NCBI RefSeq assembly: GCF_004363655.1 | Contig: NZ_SNZH01000004.1 | Span: forward strand, 317,985 to 381,984 | Direction: 5' to 3' | Source of the DNA: Tahibacter aquaticus | GTDB taxonomy: Bacteria > Pseudomonadota > Gammaproteobacteria > Xanthomonadales > Rhodanobacteraceae | DNA length: 64,000 nt | Part shown: one piece after another, positions 35,602-45,844 of the stretch | How the letters are laid out: the number at the start of each line of letters is the position of its first letter | How positions within the stretch are numbered: position 1 is the first letter of the stretch | Made by a program: the position numbers and the translations under genes | Notes under the pieces: model-generated | What the model saw: only the letters and a program-made list of their open reading frames with translations | The model's database searches: none | What the model was told of the DNA's origin: nothing

Positions 35602-37002
35602 TCAGTTTCCCGCAGGCGTGACGGACGCGGACTGGGTCTGCTTGCGCACGATCAGCATGGCCATCTCGATCGACTGCTCGTAGTTCAGGCGCGGGTCGAC
35701 GTTGGACTTGTAGGCGCGGGCCAGATCGACCTCGGTGAGATCACGCGCGCCGCCCAGGCATTCAGTGACGTCTTCGCCGGTCAGTTCCAGATGCGCGCCG
35801 CCCAGGCGTGTACCGCAAGCCGCATGGATATCGAAGGCGCGTTCGAGTTCGTTGCGGATATTCTCGAAACGGCGCGTCTTTATGCCCGACGAGGTGGATT
35901 CGGTATTGCCATGCATGGGATCGCAGCTCCACAGCACGCGCGCACCTTCCGACTTCACCGCTTCGACCAGCGCCGGCAGATGCGCTTCGATCTTTTCCGC
36001 ACCCATCCGATGCAGCAGGGTGAGGCGTCCGGGCTCGTTGTCCGGATTCAGCGTCGCAACCAGGCGCTTGAGCTGCTCGGGCTTGACCGACGGGCCGATC
36101 TTGACCGCGATCGGATTGCGGATGCCACGGAAATATTCCACATGTGCGCCGTCCACGTCGGCGGTGCGCATGCCGATCCAGGGAAAATGCGTGGACAGGT
36201 TGAACCAGCCCCACTGGCGCGGCACCTGGCGCGTCTGCGCCTGTTCGTAGTGCAGCACCAGCGCTTCGTGCGAGGTGTAGAAATCGACGCGGGAAAAACT
36301 GCCGATCGGCGCGCCGTGCAGGGTTTCCATGAAGCGCAGCGAATCACCGATGGATTCGACCATGCGCTGGTACTCGCTCATCAGCGGCGAGTACTTGACC
36401 CAGTCCAGATCCCAGTATTCCGGGTGATGCAGGTCGGCGAAACCGCCATCGATCAGCGCACGCACGAAGTTCATCGTCAGGGCCGAATGCGAGTGGCCTT
36501 CGATCAGGCGCTGCGGATCGGGGCGACGCGCCGTGGGCGAGAATTCCACCGCATTGACGATATCACCGCGGTAGCAGGGCAAGGTGACGCCGTCGCGGGT
36601 TTCCGTATCCGCCGAACGCGGCTTGGCATACTGGCCGGCAAAACGTCCCACCCGCACCACCGGCAATTTGAGGCCGTGCGTGAGCACCAGGCTCATCTGC
36701 AACAGCACCTTGAGTCGGTTGGAAATCAGCGCGGACGAACAATCGTCGAAGCTTTCGGCACAGTCGCCGCCCTGAAGCAGGAAGCGGCGGCCTTCCTGGG
36801 CCTCGGCGATCTGCTTGCGCAGCGCGATGACTTCCCAGGAAGTAACCAGCGGCGGCAGATTGCCGAGCTTGACCAGCGCGCGTTCCAGTTCGGTCGCGTC
36901 GGCATAACTGGGCTGCTGCACGGCGGGGCGGGTTTGCCACGACGAGGGCGACCAGTCTTTGGCTTCGCGGACGGGTTGGATATGACGCTCGGACTGACTC
37001 AT
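35602..37002 (-). CDS. Class II 3-deoxy-7-phosphoheptulonate (DAHP) synthase
   Basis: 466 residues. Condenses phosphoenolpyruvate with erythrose 4-phosphate, the first step of the shikimate pathway to aromatic amino acids. It belongs to the plant-like class II: LLQGGDCAESFDDC with the metal-binding cysteine, GRFAGQYAKPRS, FNLSTHFPWIG, KIGPSVKP, LWSCDPMHGNT and GGAHLELTGEDVTECLGG. Length fits this class (class I enzymes such as AroG are ~350). The start at 37002 (MSQSERHIQ) has AAGG 7 bases upstream. Gene names differ between species, so none is given. It is monocistronic. Confidence 0.94.
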   Translation of the reverse strand: MSQSERHIQPVREAKDWSPSSWQTRPAVQQPSYADATELERALVKLGNLPPLVTSWEVIALRKQIAEAQEGRRFLLQGGDCAESFDDCSSALISNRLKVLLQMSLVLTHGLKLPVVRVGRFAGQYAKPRSADTETRDGVTLPCYRGDIVNAVEFSPTARRPDPQRLIEGHSHSALTMNFVRALIDGGFADLHHPEYWDLDWVKYSPLMSEYQRMVESIGDSLRFMETLHGAPIGSFSRVDFYTSHEALVLHYEQAQTRQVPRQWGWFNLSTHFPWIGMRTADVDGAHVEYFRGIRNPIAVKIGPSVKPEQLKRLVATLNPDNEPGRLTLLHRMGAEKIEAHLPALVEAVKSEGARVLWSCDPMHGNTESTSSGIKTRRFENIRNELERAFDIHAACGTRLGGAHLELTGEDVTECLGGARDLTEVDLARAYKSNVDPRLNYEQSIEMAMLIVRKQTQSASVTPAGN

Positions 37003-37093
37003 GACACGGCCTTGCTGCAATGCGGAAATCGATCTTGCCACACGGCCGCGGCGACGCAAGCGCATGAGCTATGCCGCCGCCGCATATGGCCAA

Positions 37094-37621
37094 TTATCGT
37101 AAGGTGCCGTACGGACGCGGCGGTTTGCGCCAGGCGGCAATCAGCGCGAACAGGCTCAGGCCGACGAACCAGACCAGGCACCAGGCCGGCATATTCAGGC
37201 CGAGGAAGGTCCAGTCGACCTTGGCGCATTCGCCCGAACCGGTCAGCACCAGTTGCAAGGTCTTGGAGAGCGGAAATGCGTCGAGCATGAAGCCCAGGCC
37301 AGGACCGCAGGCCGGAACCTCGTCGGCCGGCAGCGTGGTCAGCCAGACATGCCGGCCCGCGATCAGGCCGCCGACGATGCCGCCGAGAGTCACCAGGATG
37401 GCGTAGACCTTGCGCCCGCCGCCACGCGGCCCGTGCAGCGCACCAAGCAGGAAGAACACGCCCATGACGAAGAACGCGACGCGCTGCAGGATGCACAGCG
37501 GGCAAGGGTCTTTGCCGAGCTGGAATTGCGCAAAGAAAGCGTAGCCGAGCAGTGCAGCCACGCAGATCGCTCCGAACAGATACTGCACACGGAACGACCA
37601 GGAAAACGGATTGAGCTTCAT
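37094..37621 (-). CDS. dsbB: Disulfide bond formation protein B
   Basis: 175-residue inner-membrane protein that re-oxidises DsbA and passes electrons to quinone. It has four membrane helices and the two periplasmic cysteine pairs: Cys40/Cys43 in DPCPLC and Cys105/Cys132 (PACGPG and SGECAK), nearly at the positions of the E. coli protein (41/44 and 104/130). The arginine after the first pair (ILQR, Arg47) is the quinone-proximal one in E. coli (Arg48). Start: MKLNPFSWSF at 37621. No dsbA is nearby. Confidence 0.95.
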   Translation of the reverse strand: MKLNPFSWSFRVQYLFGAICVAALLGYAFFAQFQLGKDPCPLCILQRVAFFVMGVFFLLGALHGPRGGGRKVYAILVTLGGIVGGLIAGRHVWLTTLPADEVPACGPGLGFMLDAFPLSKTLQLVLTGSGECAKVDWTFLGLNMPAWCLVWFVGLSLFALIAAWRKPPRPYGTLR

Positions 37622-37994
37622 GAGGCGGTATCTCTCCAGCAAGGCAGGAACACGGCAGGCAATACCCAAGTATCGACCCAGCGGCGGATGGACCGCCAGC
37701 GTGATGAAAAAGTGCCGGTGTTGCGACGCAATGCCGCAATGGCGCGCTCGACAGCGCCGCAAAGCCAGCGCCGCACTACGCGACGATGTCTGGCCTGGTC
37801 ACTCGCTCGTCGCCGTGCCGAACGGCTATGGGGTACCCGGGTTGACCGAATTCCCGCGGGCAGATGGAGCGCCACGCGGCCGCCACTACACCACGGACAA
37901 ACGAAAGGCCTGGGCCGATTGGCGTACTCGCAGCGGACACGAAAAGGCCCGGGTCGTTGCCAACCCGGGCCTTCACGTTCAAACGGTAAGACGA
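37622..37994. other. Intergenic region upstream of dsbB, downstream of rplQ
   Basis: 373 bp holding the rplQ terminator (37944-37973) and presumably the dsbB promoter. Nothing else is recognised. Confidence 0.5.
37944..37973 (-). terminator. Terminator of the alpha (ribosomal) operon
   Basis: Perfect 11-bp arms AAGGCCCGGGT (37944-37954) and ACCCGGGCCTT (37963-37973) with an 8-base loop, 22 bp past the rplQ stop. On the minus strand TTCG follows, so the T-tract is only TTTT including the stem end. Position supports its role as the end of the whole ribosomal run. Confidence 0.75.
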
Positions 37995-38375
37995 TTACTC
38001 GGCGTCGACGGCGGCGACCGGACGGTCGACCAGTTCGACATAAGCCATCGGCGCGTTGTCACCAGCGCGGAAACCGCACTTGAGAATGCGCAGATAGCCG
38101 CCTTTGCGCTCGCGGTAGCGCGGGCCCAGGTCGACAAACAACTTGCCAACCGCAACCTTGTCACGCAGACGGGCGAAAGCCAGACGGCGATTGGCGACGC
38201 CATCGGTCTTGGCCAGCGTGATCAGAGGCTCGGCGACGCGGCGCAGTTCTTTGGCCTTGGGCAGAGTGGTCTTGATCAGCTCGTGCTTGAACAGCGAAGA
38301 AGCCATGTTCTTGAACATCGCTTCGCGGTGGCTGCTGGTCCGATTGAGCTTGCGGCCCGATTTCATGTGACGCAT
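37995..38375 (-). CDS. rplQ: 50S ribosomal protein L17
   Basis: 126 residues, with the family start [20 protein letters not shown] and the bL17 core (LARLRDK-type [14 protein letters not shown]). L17 lies near the exit tunnel of the large subunit. Last gene of the alpha group, 30 bp after rpoA, with a terminator close behind. Length matches E. coli L17 (127). Confidence 0.97.
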   Translation of the reverse strand: MRHMKSGRKLNRTSSHREAMFKNMASSLFKHELIKTTLPKAKELRRVAEPLITLAKTDGVANRRLAFARLRDKVAVGKLFVDLGPRYRERKGGYLRILKCGFRAGDNAPMAYVELVDRPVAAVDAE

Positions 38376-38405
38376 GGTGTGTTTCCTTCGTGATCCCTAC
38401 TGGGA

Positions 38406-39401
38406 TCAGCCCATCATGCCGTGGGTCAGACCCATCGGCGGCCAGTTCTCGAGCTTCATGCCGAGCGACAAGCCACGCGCACCCAGCACGTCCTTGATCT
38501 CGGTGAGCGACTTCTTGCCCAGGTTCGGCGTCTTGAGCAGTTCGACTTCCGTCTTCTGCACCAGATCGCCGATGTAATAGATGCTCTCGGCCTTGAGGCA
38601 GTTGGCCGAACGCACTGTCAGTTCCAGGTCGTCGATCGGGCGCAGCAGCAGCGGATCGACTCCGCCCTTCTCCGCCTTGGTATCGGCGCTTTCACGGCGG
38701 GTGAAATCGCCGAATACCGACAGCTGGTCCTGCACGATCTCGGCAGCCTTGCGCACGGCGTCTTCGGCATCGATCGTGCCGTTGGTTTCGACGTCGAGCA
38801 CCAGCTTGTCCAGGTCGGTACGCTGTTCGACGCGGGCAGCATCGACTTCGTACGCAACGCGGCGCACCGGGCAGAACGACGCGTCGAGCTGCAGGCGGCC
38901 GATCGGACGCGTCTCTTCTTCCGGCAGACGACGCGCGGTAGCCGGCTGGTAGCCGACGCCGCGAACGATCTTCAGGCGCATGTTGAGCGAGATGTCTTTC
39001 GTGAGATGGCAGATCACGTGGTCGGGATTAACGATCTCGACGTTGTGGTCGACCTTGATGTCGCCGGCAGTGACCACGCCCTTGCCCTTGCGGGACAGAC
39101 TGAGGGTAGCCTCATCCTGTCCGTGCATGCGGATGGCGACGTCCTTGAGGTTCAGCAGGACTTCGATGACATCTTCCTGCAGACCTTCAAGCGTGGTGTA
39201 TTCGTGCAGCACGCCATCGATCTCGACTTCCGTGATGGCCGCGCCCGGAATGGACGACAGCAGTACGCGTCGCAGCGCATTGCCCAGCGTGTGGCCGAAA
39301 CCGCGTTCAAGCGGCTCGACAATCACCTTGGCGCGATTGGCGCCGACGCGCTCCACGCCAATACCGCGGGCGCGCAGGACGGTGGTAGACGAATGGGCCA
39401 T
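38406..39401 (-). CDS. rpoA: RNA polymerase alpha subunit
   Basis: 331 residues. The N-terminal dimerisation/assembly domain ([20 protein letters not shown]) is joined by a linker to the C-terminal domain that contacts UP elements and activators: [18 protein letters not shown] includes the equivalents of Arg265 and Asn268, and [14 protein letters not shown] ends it. Length and sequence are close to E. coli (329). Sits between rpsD and rplQ as in most bacteria, so polymerase and ribosome synthesis are linked. Confidence 0.98.
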   Translation of the reverse strand: MAHSSTTVLRARGIGVERVGANRAKVIVEPLERGFGHTLGNALRRVLLSSIPGAAITEVEIDGVLHEYTTLEGLQEDVIEVLLNLKDVAIRMHGQDEATLSLSRKGKGVVTAGDIKVDHNVEIVNPDHVICHLTKDISLNMRLKIVRGVGYQPATARRLPEEETRPIGRLQLDASFCPVRRVAYEVDAARVEQRTDLDKLVLDVETNGTIDAEDAVRKAAEIVQDQLSVFGDFTRRESADTKAEKGGVDPLLLRPIDDLELTVRSANCLKAESIYYIGDLVQKTEVELLKTPNLGKKSLTEIKDVLGARGLSLGMKLENWPPMGLTHGMMG

Positions 39402-39418
39402 GTACCCGACTCTCCAGA

Positions 39419-40045
39419 TTACTTCGAATAAAGTTCGACGATCAGCGCTTCGTTGATGTCGGACGGCAGGTCCGAACGCTCAGGCACCGACTTGAACATG
39501 CCGCTGAACTTCTTCGCATCGACTTCGACCCAGTTCGGCGCCAGATCCATCTCTTGCGAGAGGGTCAGGGCTTCCTGGATACGCAGCTGGCTGCGGGAAT
39601 TTTCAGTGATCGTGATCTGGTCGCCGGCCTTCACCTGGAACGAAGCCAGGTTGACCTTCTTGCCGTTCACTTCGATCGCTTTATGCGATACGAGCTGGCG
39701 AGCCTGGGTGCGGGTGACCGCAAAACCCATGCGATAGACGACGTTGTCCAGACGCTGTTCAAGCATCTGCAGCAGCGATTCGCCGGTATTGCCTTTCTTG
39801 CGCGAAGCCTTGGTGTAGTAGCTGCGGAACTGACGTTCCAGCAAACCATAGATGCGCTTGACCTTCTGCTTCTCGCGCAGCTGCACGGCGTAATCAGACA
39901 ACTTGCCCTTACGGGCGGCGCCGTGCTGGCCGGGCTTCTGCTCCAGCTTGCACTTCGAGTCGAGCGCGCGAGCCGGGCTCTTGAGGCTAAGGTCGGCGCC
40001 TTCGCGGCGCGCCAGCTTGCAGGTGGGACCGATATAACGTGCCAT
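39419..40045 (-). CDS. rpsD: 30S ribosomal protein S4
   Basis: 208 residues; a primary 16S rRNA binder. N-terminal [22 protein letters not shown], and the S4 RNA-binding fold with [12 protein letters not shown] and [18 protein letters not shown]. The four-cysteine zinc form is not present. In E. coli S4 represses the alpha operon at a pseudoknot ahead of rpsM; here the leader after the predicted promoter is only about 35 bases, so that site may be missing or different. Confidence 0.97.
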   Translation of the reverse strand: MARYIGPTCKLARREGADLSLKSPARALDSKCKLEQKPGQHGAARKGKLSDYAVQLREKQKVKRIYGLLERQFRSYYTKASRKKGNTGESLLQMLEQRLDNVVYRMGFAVTRTQARQLVSHKAIEVNGKKVNLASFQVKAGDQITITENSRSQLRIQEALTLSQEMDLAPNWVEVDAKKFSGMFKSVPERSDLPSDINEALIVELYSK

Positions 40046-40056
40046 TTCGGAGCTCC

Positions 40057-40449
40057 TTACACGCGGCGACGCTTGGGCGGACGGCAGCCGTTATGCGGAA
40101 TCGGCGTGACGTCAATGATGTTGGTGACTTTGTAGCCCAGCGCGTTGAGCGAGCGCACGGCCGATTCGCGACCCGGGCCGGGGCCCTTGATGCGAACTTC
40201 GAGCGTCTTCAGACCGTAGTCCAGCGCGGCGCGGCCGGCCTTTTCGGCGGCGACCTGTGCGGCGAACGGAGTCGACTTGCGCGAGCCGCGGAAGCCAGCG
40301 CCACCGGAGGTTGCCCAGGACAACGCATTGCCCTGACGGTCGGTGATGGTGATAACGGTGTTATTGAAAGAAGCCTGCACGTGGACGATGCCATCTGTCA
40401 CAACGCGCTTGATCTTCTTCTTGGTCTTGCCTGCTGCCGGCTTATTCAT
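40057..40449 (-). CDS. rpsK: 30S ribosomal protein S11
   Basis: 130 residues. It lines the platform of the small subunit near the mRNA exit. Typical stretches: [40 protein letters not shown] block, and the C-terminal [18 protein letters not shown]. Eighteen bp after rpsM and 11 bp before rpsD. Confidence 0.97.
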   Translation of the reverse strand: MNKPAAGKTKKKIKRVVTDGIVHVQASFNNTVITITDRQGNALSWATSGGAGFRGSRKSTPFAAQVAAEKAGRAALDYGLKTLEVRIKGPGPGRESAVRSLNALGYKVTNIIDVTPIPHNGCRPPKRRRV

Positions 40450-40467
40450 GAGTTCTGTCCGAATCCA

Positions 40468-40824
40468 TTACTTCTTGATCGCGCGACGCGGACCCTTGCG
40501 GGTACGAGCGTTGGTGCGGGTACGCTGGCCGCGCACCGGCAGACCGCGACGATGACGCAGGCCGCGGTAGCAGCCCAGGTCGATAAGACGCTTGATGCTC
40601 ATGCCCACTTCGCGGCGAAGATCGCCCTCGACCGTGTACTTGGCGATCTCATGGCGCAGCTTTTCGACTTCCGCCTCGGTCAGGTCCTTGATTTTGCCAG
40701 ACGACTTAACGCCGGCAGCATCGCAAACCTTCTTCGACCGCGAGCGGCCGATACCGTAAATACTCTGCAAACCGACCCAGACATGCTTCTGAACCGGCAG
40801 GTTGACACCTGCAATGCGCGCCAT
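40468..40824 (-). CDS. rpsM: 30S ribosomal protein S13
   Basis: 118 residues; contacts the head of 16S rRNA and, through bridges B1a/b, the large subunit. [20 protein letters not shown] and the basic tail [17 protein letters not shown] are characteristic. First gene after a 134-bp gap that contains a strong promoter, so it begins the alpha operon. The usual rpmJ before it is not found here. Confidence 0.97.
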   Translation of the reverse strand: MARIAGVNLPVQKHVWVGLQSIYGIGRSRSKKVCDAAGVKSSGKIKDLTEAEVEKLRHEIAKYTVEGDLRREVGMSIKRLIDLGCYRGLRHRRGLPVRGQRTRTNARTRKGPRRAIKK

Positions 40825-40866
40825 GTAAATCTCTCCGAAACGGGCTTAAAGCGCAGTGAACTGAAA

Positions 40867-40895
40867 ATTGTACCTTGGTTCGCGGGATTTGACAA
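40867..40895 (-). promoter_or_regulatory. Alpha operon promoter (sigma70-like)
   Basis: On the minus strand TTGTCA (40895-40890), a 17-base spacer and TACAAT (40872-40867), 42 bases before the rpsM start codon. Five of six bases match the consensus in each box. Two alternative hairpins lie just upstream (40897-40918). Confidence 0.85.
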
Positions 40896-40896
40896 A

Positions 40897-40949
40897 CCCC
40901 GTCACGGGGCAAGCCCCGAGGTAACCCCTAGACTCCCTTCTGCAGGGAG
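40897..40949 (-). promoter_or_regulatory. Overlapping hairpins between secY and the alpha promoter
   Basis: In transcript order: CTCCCT/AGGGAG (40949-40933), CGGGGC-TT-GCCCCG (40918-40905), then CCCCG-TGA-CGGGG (40909-40897) followed by TTTG. The last two share bases and exclude each other. They could end the spc operon or form a switch; no true T-tract is present. Confidence 0.5.
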
Positions 40950-40958
40950 CTGCGCGGC

Positions 40959-42269
40959 TCAACGGCCGCGCAGATTCGATTTCTTCAACAAGCTGCCGTA
41001 CTGGTGCGAGACCAGATGAGCCTGGATCTGCGCGGTGAAATCCATCACCACGACGACCACGATCAGCAGCGAGGTTCCGCCAAAATAGAACGGCACATTC
41101 CACGCATTGCGCAGGATGTCCGGAATCAGGCAGACCGCGACCAGATAGACGGCACCGGCACCGGTGAGGCGGGTCAGAACACCATCGATATAGTCGGCCG
41201 TCGACTTGCCTGGCCGGATGCCCGGAATCAGGGCGCCCTGCTTTTTCAGGTTGTCGGCGGTTTCCTGCGAGTTGAACACCAGCGCGGTATAGAAGAACGC
41301 AAAGACGACGATAAGCACGGCGAACACGATCATGTAAACCGGCTGGCCCGGCGTCAGCGCCGTGGTCAGCATCGACAACCAGCGCACTTCGCCTGACCTG
41401 CTGAACCAGGTCGCGGCGGTAGCCGGGAACATGATCAGCGACGAAGCGAATATCGCCGGGATCACGCCCGACATGTTGAGCTTCAGCGGCAAATGCGAGC
41501 TCTGGTTCATGTAGGCCTTCGAGCCCCCCATGCGCCGCGCGTAATTCACCGTGATGCGGCGTTGACCGCGCTCGACAAACACCACGAAAGCGGTAACCAG
41601 CAGCACAATGGCCAGAACCGTCACCACCATCAGCGGATTGAGCTGGCCTTCCTGCGCCATGTTCAGGGTATGCACGACGGCGCCGGGCAGGCCGGCAACG
41701 ATGCCAGCGAAGATCAGCAGCGAGATACCGTTGCCGATGCCGCGCTCGGTGATCTGCTCACCCAGCCACATCAGGAACATGGTGCCGGCGGTAAGGCCGA
41801 CCACAGATGCGAAGATGAAGCCTGGGCCCGGGTTGTAGACCACGCCAGCCTGGCCGGACAAGGCCACAGAGACGCCGAATGCCTGGAACGCCGCCAAAGC
41901 CACCGCACCCATGCGCGTGTACTTGGTGATGGTGCGCCGGCCGGATTCACCTTCCTTGCGCAGCTGCGCAAGGCTGGGAACGACCGTAGTGAACAACTGC
42001 ACGATGATCGAGGCCGAGATATACGGCACCACGTTCAACGCGAAAATCGAGAAGCGGCTGAGCGCACCGCCCGAGAACATGTTGAACATGTCGATGATTC
42101 CGCCCTGCTGTTCCATCAGGCGGGTCATTGCTTCGGGATTAACGCCGGGCACCGGAATAAAGGTACCCAGGCGATAGATGATCAACGCACCAATCACAAA
42201 CAGGATGCGCTGCTTGATCTCGGCAAATTTGCCGAGCGAAGCGAGTGCATTGGCCTGGTTTGCTGCCAT
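40959..42269 (-). CDS. secY: Preprotein translocase subunit SecY
   Basis: 436 residues with ten membrane helices forming the Sec channel that exports unfolded proteins and inserts membrane proteins. Signature regions: [12 protein letters not shown] in the first loop, the plug region [35 protein letters not shown] [14 protein letters not shown], and [13 protein letters not shown]. Ends in the cytoplasmic tail KSNLRGR. Starts 4 bp after rplO, as is typical of the spc operon. Confidence 0.98.
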   Translation of the reverse strand: MAANQANALASLGKFAEIKQRILFVIGALIIYRLGTFIPVPGVNPEAMTRLMEQQGGIIDMFNMFSGGALSRFSIFALNVVPYISASIIVQLFTTVVPSLAQLRKEGESGRRTITKYTRMGAVALAAFQAFGVSVALSGQAGVVYNPGPGFIFASVVGLTAGTMFLMWLGEQITERGIGNGISLLIFAGIVAGLPGAVVHTLNMAQEGQLNPLMVVTVLAIVLLVTAFVVFVERGQRRITVNYARRMGGSKAYMNQSSHLPLKLNMSGVIPAIFASSLIMFPATAATWFSRSGEVRWLSMLTTALTPGQPVYMIVFAVLIVVFAFFYTALVFNSQETADNLKKQGALIPGIRPGKSTADYIDGVLTRLTGAGAVYLVAVCLIPDILRNAWNVPFYFGGTSLLIVVVVVMDFTAQIQAHLVSHQYGSLLKKSNLRGR

Positions 42270-42273
42270 GGAC

Positions 42274-42708
42274 TTACTCCACGCTGCCGCCGGCTGCCTC
42301 GATCGCGGCCTTGGCGCCGGCCGTAGTGGCCACGCCCTTCAGCTTAACCGCGCGCTTGATGTCGCCCTTCTTCACGATCTTGGCGTGCTTGGCGCGAGCC
42401 TCTACCAGGCCAGCCGCACGCAGCACGTCGAAATCGATCACGTCGACGTTGAGCGAATCCAGCTTGTACAGCAGGACCTCGCTGGTTTCGTGGGCGGTCT
42501 TCGAACGGAAACCGACCTTGGGCAGGCGACGCTGCAGCGGCATCTGGCCGCCTTCGAAACCGGCCTTGACCTTGCCTTTGCCGGTGCGCGCGAACTGACC
42601 CTTGTGACCACGGCCGGCAGTCTTGCCGAGGCCGGAACCGATACCGCGACCAACGCGAACGCGGTCTTTGCGGGCGCCGTCTGCGGGCTTGAGCGTATTG
42701 AGACGCAT
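42274..42708 (-). CDS. rplO: 50S ribosomal protein L15
   Basis: 144 residues. Glycine- and arginine-rich N-terminal arm ([20 protein letters not shown]) reaching into 23S rRNA, then [15 protein letters not shown] and a compact C-terminal domain. Follows rpmD by 25 bp and precedes secY by 4. Confidence 0.97.
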   Translation of the reverse strand: MRLNTLKPADGARKDRVRVGRGIGSGLGKTAGRGHKGQFARTGKGKVKAGFEGGQMPLQRRLPKVGFRSKTAHETSEVLLYKLDSLNVDVIDFDVLRAAGLVEARAKHAKIVKKGDIKRAVKLKGVATTAGAKAAIEAAGGSVE

Positions 42709-42733
42709 GATGTACTCCGAATTCCTAAAGGGC

Positions 42734-42931
42734 TCAGGCCTGGTTTTCCACGGCTACCAGGTAGTAGACCGTGTTGATGAGGCCACGCACCTGCGGGCTG
42801 TCTTTCAGTTCGCGCACGTCGTTGATCTTGCTCAGGCCCAGAGCCTTCACGCTCAGACGATGACGCGCCTGTACGCCGCGCAGACCCTTTACAAGGCGCA
42901 CGCGCACGGTCTTTTCGTTGTTATTCGCCAT
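42734..42931 (-). CDS. rpmD: 50S ribosomal protein L30
   Basis: 65 residues, slightly longer than E. coli L30 (59) by an N-terminal [26 protein letters not shown] and [20 protein letters not shown] are typical. Its start lies inside the end of rpsE (11-base overlap), suggesting coupled translation. Confidence 0.96.
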   Translation of the reverse strand: MANNNEKTVRVRLVKGLRGVQARHRLSVKALGLSKINDVRELKDSPQVRGLINTVYYLVAVENQA

Positions 42932-43433
42932 GACCAGTCACCTCAGCAACGCTCTTGCCACGCTTGGCGGCAATGCGATCCGGCGAGGCCATCGCGACCA
43001 GGCCCTTGATCGTTGCACGCACCAGATTGATGGGGTTGCGCGAACCCACGGCCTTGGCCAGCACGTTCTTCACGCCGACCACTTCCAGCACCGCACGCAT
43101 CGCGCCGCCGGCGATGACGCCGGTACCGGCCGACGCCGGCTGCATGTAAACCTTGGCAGCGCCATGGTTCGCCTTGACGGCATGCCACAGAGTACCGTCG
43201 TTGAGCTTGACGCTGGTCATGTTGCGACGCGCGCGTTCCATCGCCTTCTGGATGGCAACCGGCACTTCGCGCGCCTTGCCGTAGCCGAAGCCGACTTTTC
43301 CGTCGCCATCGCCGACGACGGTCAGCGCGGTGAAGCTCATCTGCCGACCGCCCTTGACCGTCTTGGCCACGCGGTTCACGGCGATCAGCTTTTCCAGCAT
43401 GCCATCGCTATTTTCACGTTCGTTAGAGGACAT
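42921..43433 (-). CDS. rpsE: 30S ribosomal protein S5
   Basis: 170 residues; helps decoding accuracy with S4 and S12. [20 protein letters not shown] and [23 protein letters not shown] are family hallmarks. The start at 43433 has AAGGTG upstream. A leader of 147 bases separates it from rplR, far more than elsewhere in this run. Confidence 0.97.
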   Translation of the reverse strand: MSSNERENSDGMLEKLIAVNRVAKTVKGGRQMSFTALTVVGDGDGKVGFGYGKAREVPVAIQKAMERARRNMTSVKLNDGTLWHAVKANHGAAKVYMQPASAGTGVIAGGAMRAVLEVVGVKNVLAKAVGSRNPINLVRATIKGLVAMASPDRIAAKRGKSVAEVTGHGE

Positions 43434-43580
43434 AGTGCACCTTGGTGGTCCCGACGGAGCGGGACACATTGCTTACGGCCTGGGCCGCTTGGAGTTGTGA
43501 TGGATCTTGTCGGACGCGGCAGCAGGATCGAACTGTAGACAACCTGTCCGATCCCAAGTGCGCGCGCCCGCTTTTGCTGC
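43434..43580 (-). promoter_or_regulatory. Unusually long rplR-rpsE spacer with hairpin
   Basis: Genes in this run are otherwise separated by 60 bp or less until secY. In this 147-bp gap a hairpin GTCCCG/CGGGAC (43448-43465) ends 14 bp before the rpsE start, just ahead of its ribosome-binding site. It could be a translational control site or hold an internal promoter; I see no clear -35/-10 pair. Confidence 0.4.
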
Positions 43581-43934
43581 TTAGAACTTCAGGCCAGCCT
43601 CGCGTGCCGCATCGGCCAGAGCCTGGATGCGACCGTGATACTTGAAGCCCGAACGGTCAAAAGCAACTGCCTCGATACCGGCAGCCAGGGCGCGCTCGGC
43701 AATAGCCTTGCCGACTGCAGCCGCAGCCGTCTTGTTCTTGGTGCCCTTGAGACCTTCGGCGACCGAATCCTGCAGGGTGGAAGCCGCTGCAATGACCTTG
43801 TCGCCCGACGGGGCGATGACCTGGGCGTAGATATGCTGGCCAGTGCGGTGCACGGTCAGGCGGGCAACTGCCAGGGTACGGATGCGAGCGCGCGTGGATT
43901 TGGCACGACGCAGGCGGGAAACGTTCTTGTCCAT
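43581..43934 (-). CDS. rplR: 50S ribosomal protein L18
   Basis: 117 residues; brings 5S rRNA to the large subunit together with L5. [19 protein letters not shown] is the basic 5S-binding start, and [20 protein letters not shown] the C-terminal signature. The ATG at 43934 is chosen because GGAGA lies 6 bases before it; an ATG two codons earlier is too close. Confidence 0.96.
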   Translation of the reverse strand: MDKNVSRLRRAKSTRARIRTLAVARLTVHRTGQHIYAQVIAPSGDKVIAAASTLQDSVAEGLKGTKNKTAAAAVGKAIAERALAAGIEAVAFDRSGFKYHGRIQALADAAREAGLKF

Positions 43935-43994
43935 CGTCATTCTCCGAAGCTGAAGGGTATGCGCAAGCCCTGGCATCGCCGGGGCTTTCAGGCA

Positions 43995-44522
43995 TTAGGC
44001 CTTCTTGGCTTCCTTCAGGGTGATCTTCTCGCCGGAGTAACGCACGCCCTTGCCCTTGTAGGGCTCCGGCGGACGGAAACCGCGGATCTTGGCTGCAGCC
44101 TGGCCGACAGCCTGCTTGTCCGCACCCTTGATCAGGATCTCGGTCTGGCTCGGCGTTTCCAGAGCCACGCCTTCCGGTGCCTTGAACAGGACCGGATGGG
44201 AGAAGCCCAGCGTGAGGCTCAGATCCTTGCCCTGCATGGCGGCACGGTAACCCACGCCGACCAGTTCGAGCTTGCGGACGTAGCCTTCGCTGACACCCTT
44301 GACCATGTTGTTGAGCACAGCACGGGCCGTACCGGCGAGCTTGTCGTTCGCGGCGGCAACCGGCTTGCAGTTCATTTCAGCGCCATTGACGGCGATATCG
44401 ACACCCGGGAACGCGACAGACTTCAGCGTGCCCTTGGGGCCTTTCACGGTAACGCCGTCAGCGGCGACCGAGCATTCGACGCCCTTCGGCAGGGCGATCG
44501 GCAGTTTTGCTACGCGTGACAT
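43995..44522 (-). CDS. rplF: 50S ribosomal protein L6
   Basis: 175 residues; two similar domains near the GTPase centre of the large subunit. [16 protein letters not shown] at the start and [18 protein letters not shown] near the end are typical. AAGGAG is 7 bases before the start. Confidence 0.97.
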   Translation of the reverse strand: MSRVAKLPIALPKGVECSVAADGVTVKGPKGTLKSVAFPGVDIAVNGAEMNCKPVAAANDKLAGTARAVLNNMVKGVSEGYVRKLELVGVGYRAAMQGKDLSLTLGFSHPVLFKAPEGVALETPSQTEILIKGADKQAVGQAAAKIRGFRPPEPYKGKGVRYSGEKITLKEAKKA

Positions 44523-44535
44523 TGGCTATCTCCTT

Positions 44536-44931
44536 TTAGGCGACCAGGCCGATGACTTCGCCGCCCAGGCCCTTGGCCCGTGCCTGCGCATCGGTCATGA
44601 CGCCGCTGGACGTCGAAACGATGGAGATGCCCAAACCGTTCAGCACCTTCGGCAGCGCATCCTTGCCGCGGTAAACGCGCAGGCCGGAACGCGACACACG
44701 CTGCAGGCGTTCGATAACGGGCTTGCCTTCGTAGTACTTCAGGGCGATTTCGAGTTCTGGCTTGCCTTCGACGGTGTTGACCTGCGCGTCGCGGATGTAG
44801 CCTTCGTCTTTCAACAGCTTGGCCAGGGCCAGCTTGATCTTCGAGCTCGGCATGCGCACCGTTGCTTTGCCCGTGAGCTGGGCATTGCGAATACGGGTAA
44901 ACATGTCGGCGATGGGATCAGTCATGCTCAT
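44536..44931 (-). CDS. rpsH: 30S ribosomal protein S8
   Basis: 131 residues; central 16S rRNA binder and, in E. coli, repressor of the spc operon through the rplE message. [17 protein letters not shown] and the C-terminal [18 protein letters not shown] are diagnostic. Start at 44931 (AAGGA 9 bases before); an ATG two codons later is possible. Confidence 0.97.
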   Translation of the reverse strand: MSMTDPIADMFTRIRNAQLTGKATVRMPSSKIKLALAKLLKDEGYIRDAQVNTVEGKPELEIALKYYEGKPVIERLQRVSRSGLRVYRGKDALPKVLNGLGISIVSTSSGVMTDAQARAKGLGGEVIGLVA

Positions 44932-44971
44932 TGCAGTGAATCCTTAAGTTAGCACCGATATCCGCTGGCAA

Positions 44972-45277
44972 TTACCAGCTGGCTTTACGCAGACCGGGCA
45001 CGTCACCGCGCATGGTCGCCTCACGCAGCTTGTTGCGGCCAAGGCCGAACTTGCGGTAGACGCCGCGGCTGCGGCCGGTCTGTACACAACGATTGCGCTG
45101 ACGCGCTTCGCTCGAATCGCGAGGAAGTTTCTGCAGCTTCGCAGACGCTGCCATCTTCTCTTCGAAGGACGCGCTCGGGCTGCTGAGAGTCTTCTTCAGT
45201 TCCGCACGCTTTGCAGCATGCTTCTTGGCCAGCTTTTCGCGCTTGACTTCGCGATTGACCATGCAGGTCTTTGCCAT
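44972..45277 (-). CDS. rpsN: 30S ribosomal protein S14
   Basis: 101 residues, the long form without the CxxC zinc motifs, so it does not need zinc. [20 protein letters not shown] and the tail [18 protein letters not shown] are typical. Lies between rplE and rpsH. Confidence 0.97.
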   Translation of the reverse strand: MAKTCMVNREVKREKLAKKHAAKRAELKKTLSSPSASFEEKMAASAKLQKLPRDSSEARQRNRCVQTGRSRGVYRKFGLGRNKLREATMRGDVPGLRKASW

Positions 45278-45293
45278 TACAGAATCCTCGGAA

Positions 45294-45833
45294 TCAATTG
45301 CGGAACGGGAAGCTGAACGCTTCCAGCAGGGCGCGGGCTTCTTCGTCGGATTTCGCAGTGGTTGCGATCGAGATGTCCATGCCGCGCATCGCGTCGGCCT
45401 GGTCGAAATCGATTTCCGGGAAGATGATCTGTTCCTTGATGCCCATGTTGTAGTTGCCACGGCCATCGAAGGCGCGACCGGACACGCCGCGGAAGTCGCG
45501 TACGCGCGGCAGCGCGACACTCACCAGGCGGTCCAGGAACTCGAACATGTGGGCGCGGCGCAGGGTCACCTTGCAGCCGATCGGCCAGCCTTCGCGGATC
45601 TTGAACGAGGCGACGGAAACGCGCGCCTTGGTCGAGACCGGCTTCTGGCCGGCGATCTTGCTCATGTCGTCCAGCGCGTTTTCAAGCACCTTCTTGTTGC
45701 CGACCGCTTCGCCCACGCCCATGTTCAGCGTGATCTTGGTCAGGCGGGGTACCTGCATGACGTTGGCGTAGCCAAAGCGTTCCATCAGCTTGGGCACGAC
45801 GACGTCTTTGTAATGTTTTTGGAGGCGGGTCAT
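45294..45833 (-). CDS. rplE: 50S ribosomal protein L5
   Basis: 179 residues; binds 5S rRNA and contacts P-site t[38 protein letters not shown] and [20 protein letters not shown] are family blocks. Start at 45833 with GAGGA upstream; five extra in-frame codons above are not needed. Confidence 0.97.
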   Translation of the reverse strand: MTRLQKHYKDVVVPKLMERFGYANVMQVPRLTKITLNMGVGEAVGNKKVLENALDDMSKIAGQKPVSTKARVSVASFKIREGWPIGCKVTLRRAHMFEFLDRLVSVALPRVRDFRGVSGRAFDGRGNYNMGIKEQIIFPEIDFDQADAMRGMDISIATTAKSDEEARALLEAFSFPFRN

Positions 45834-45844
45834 TACGGCAATCC

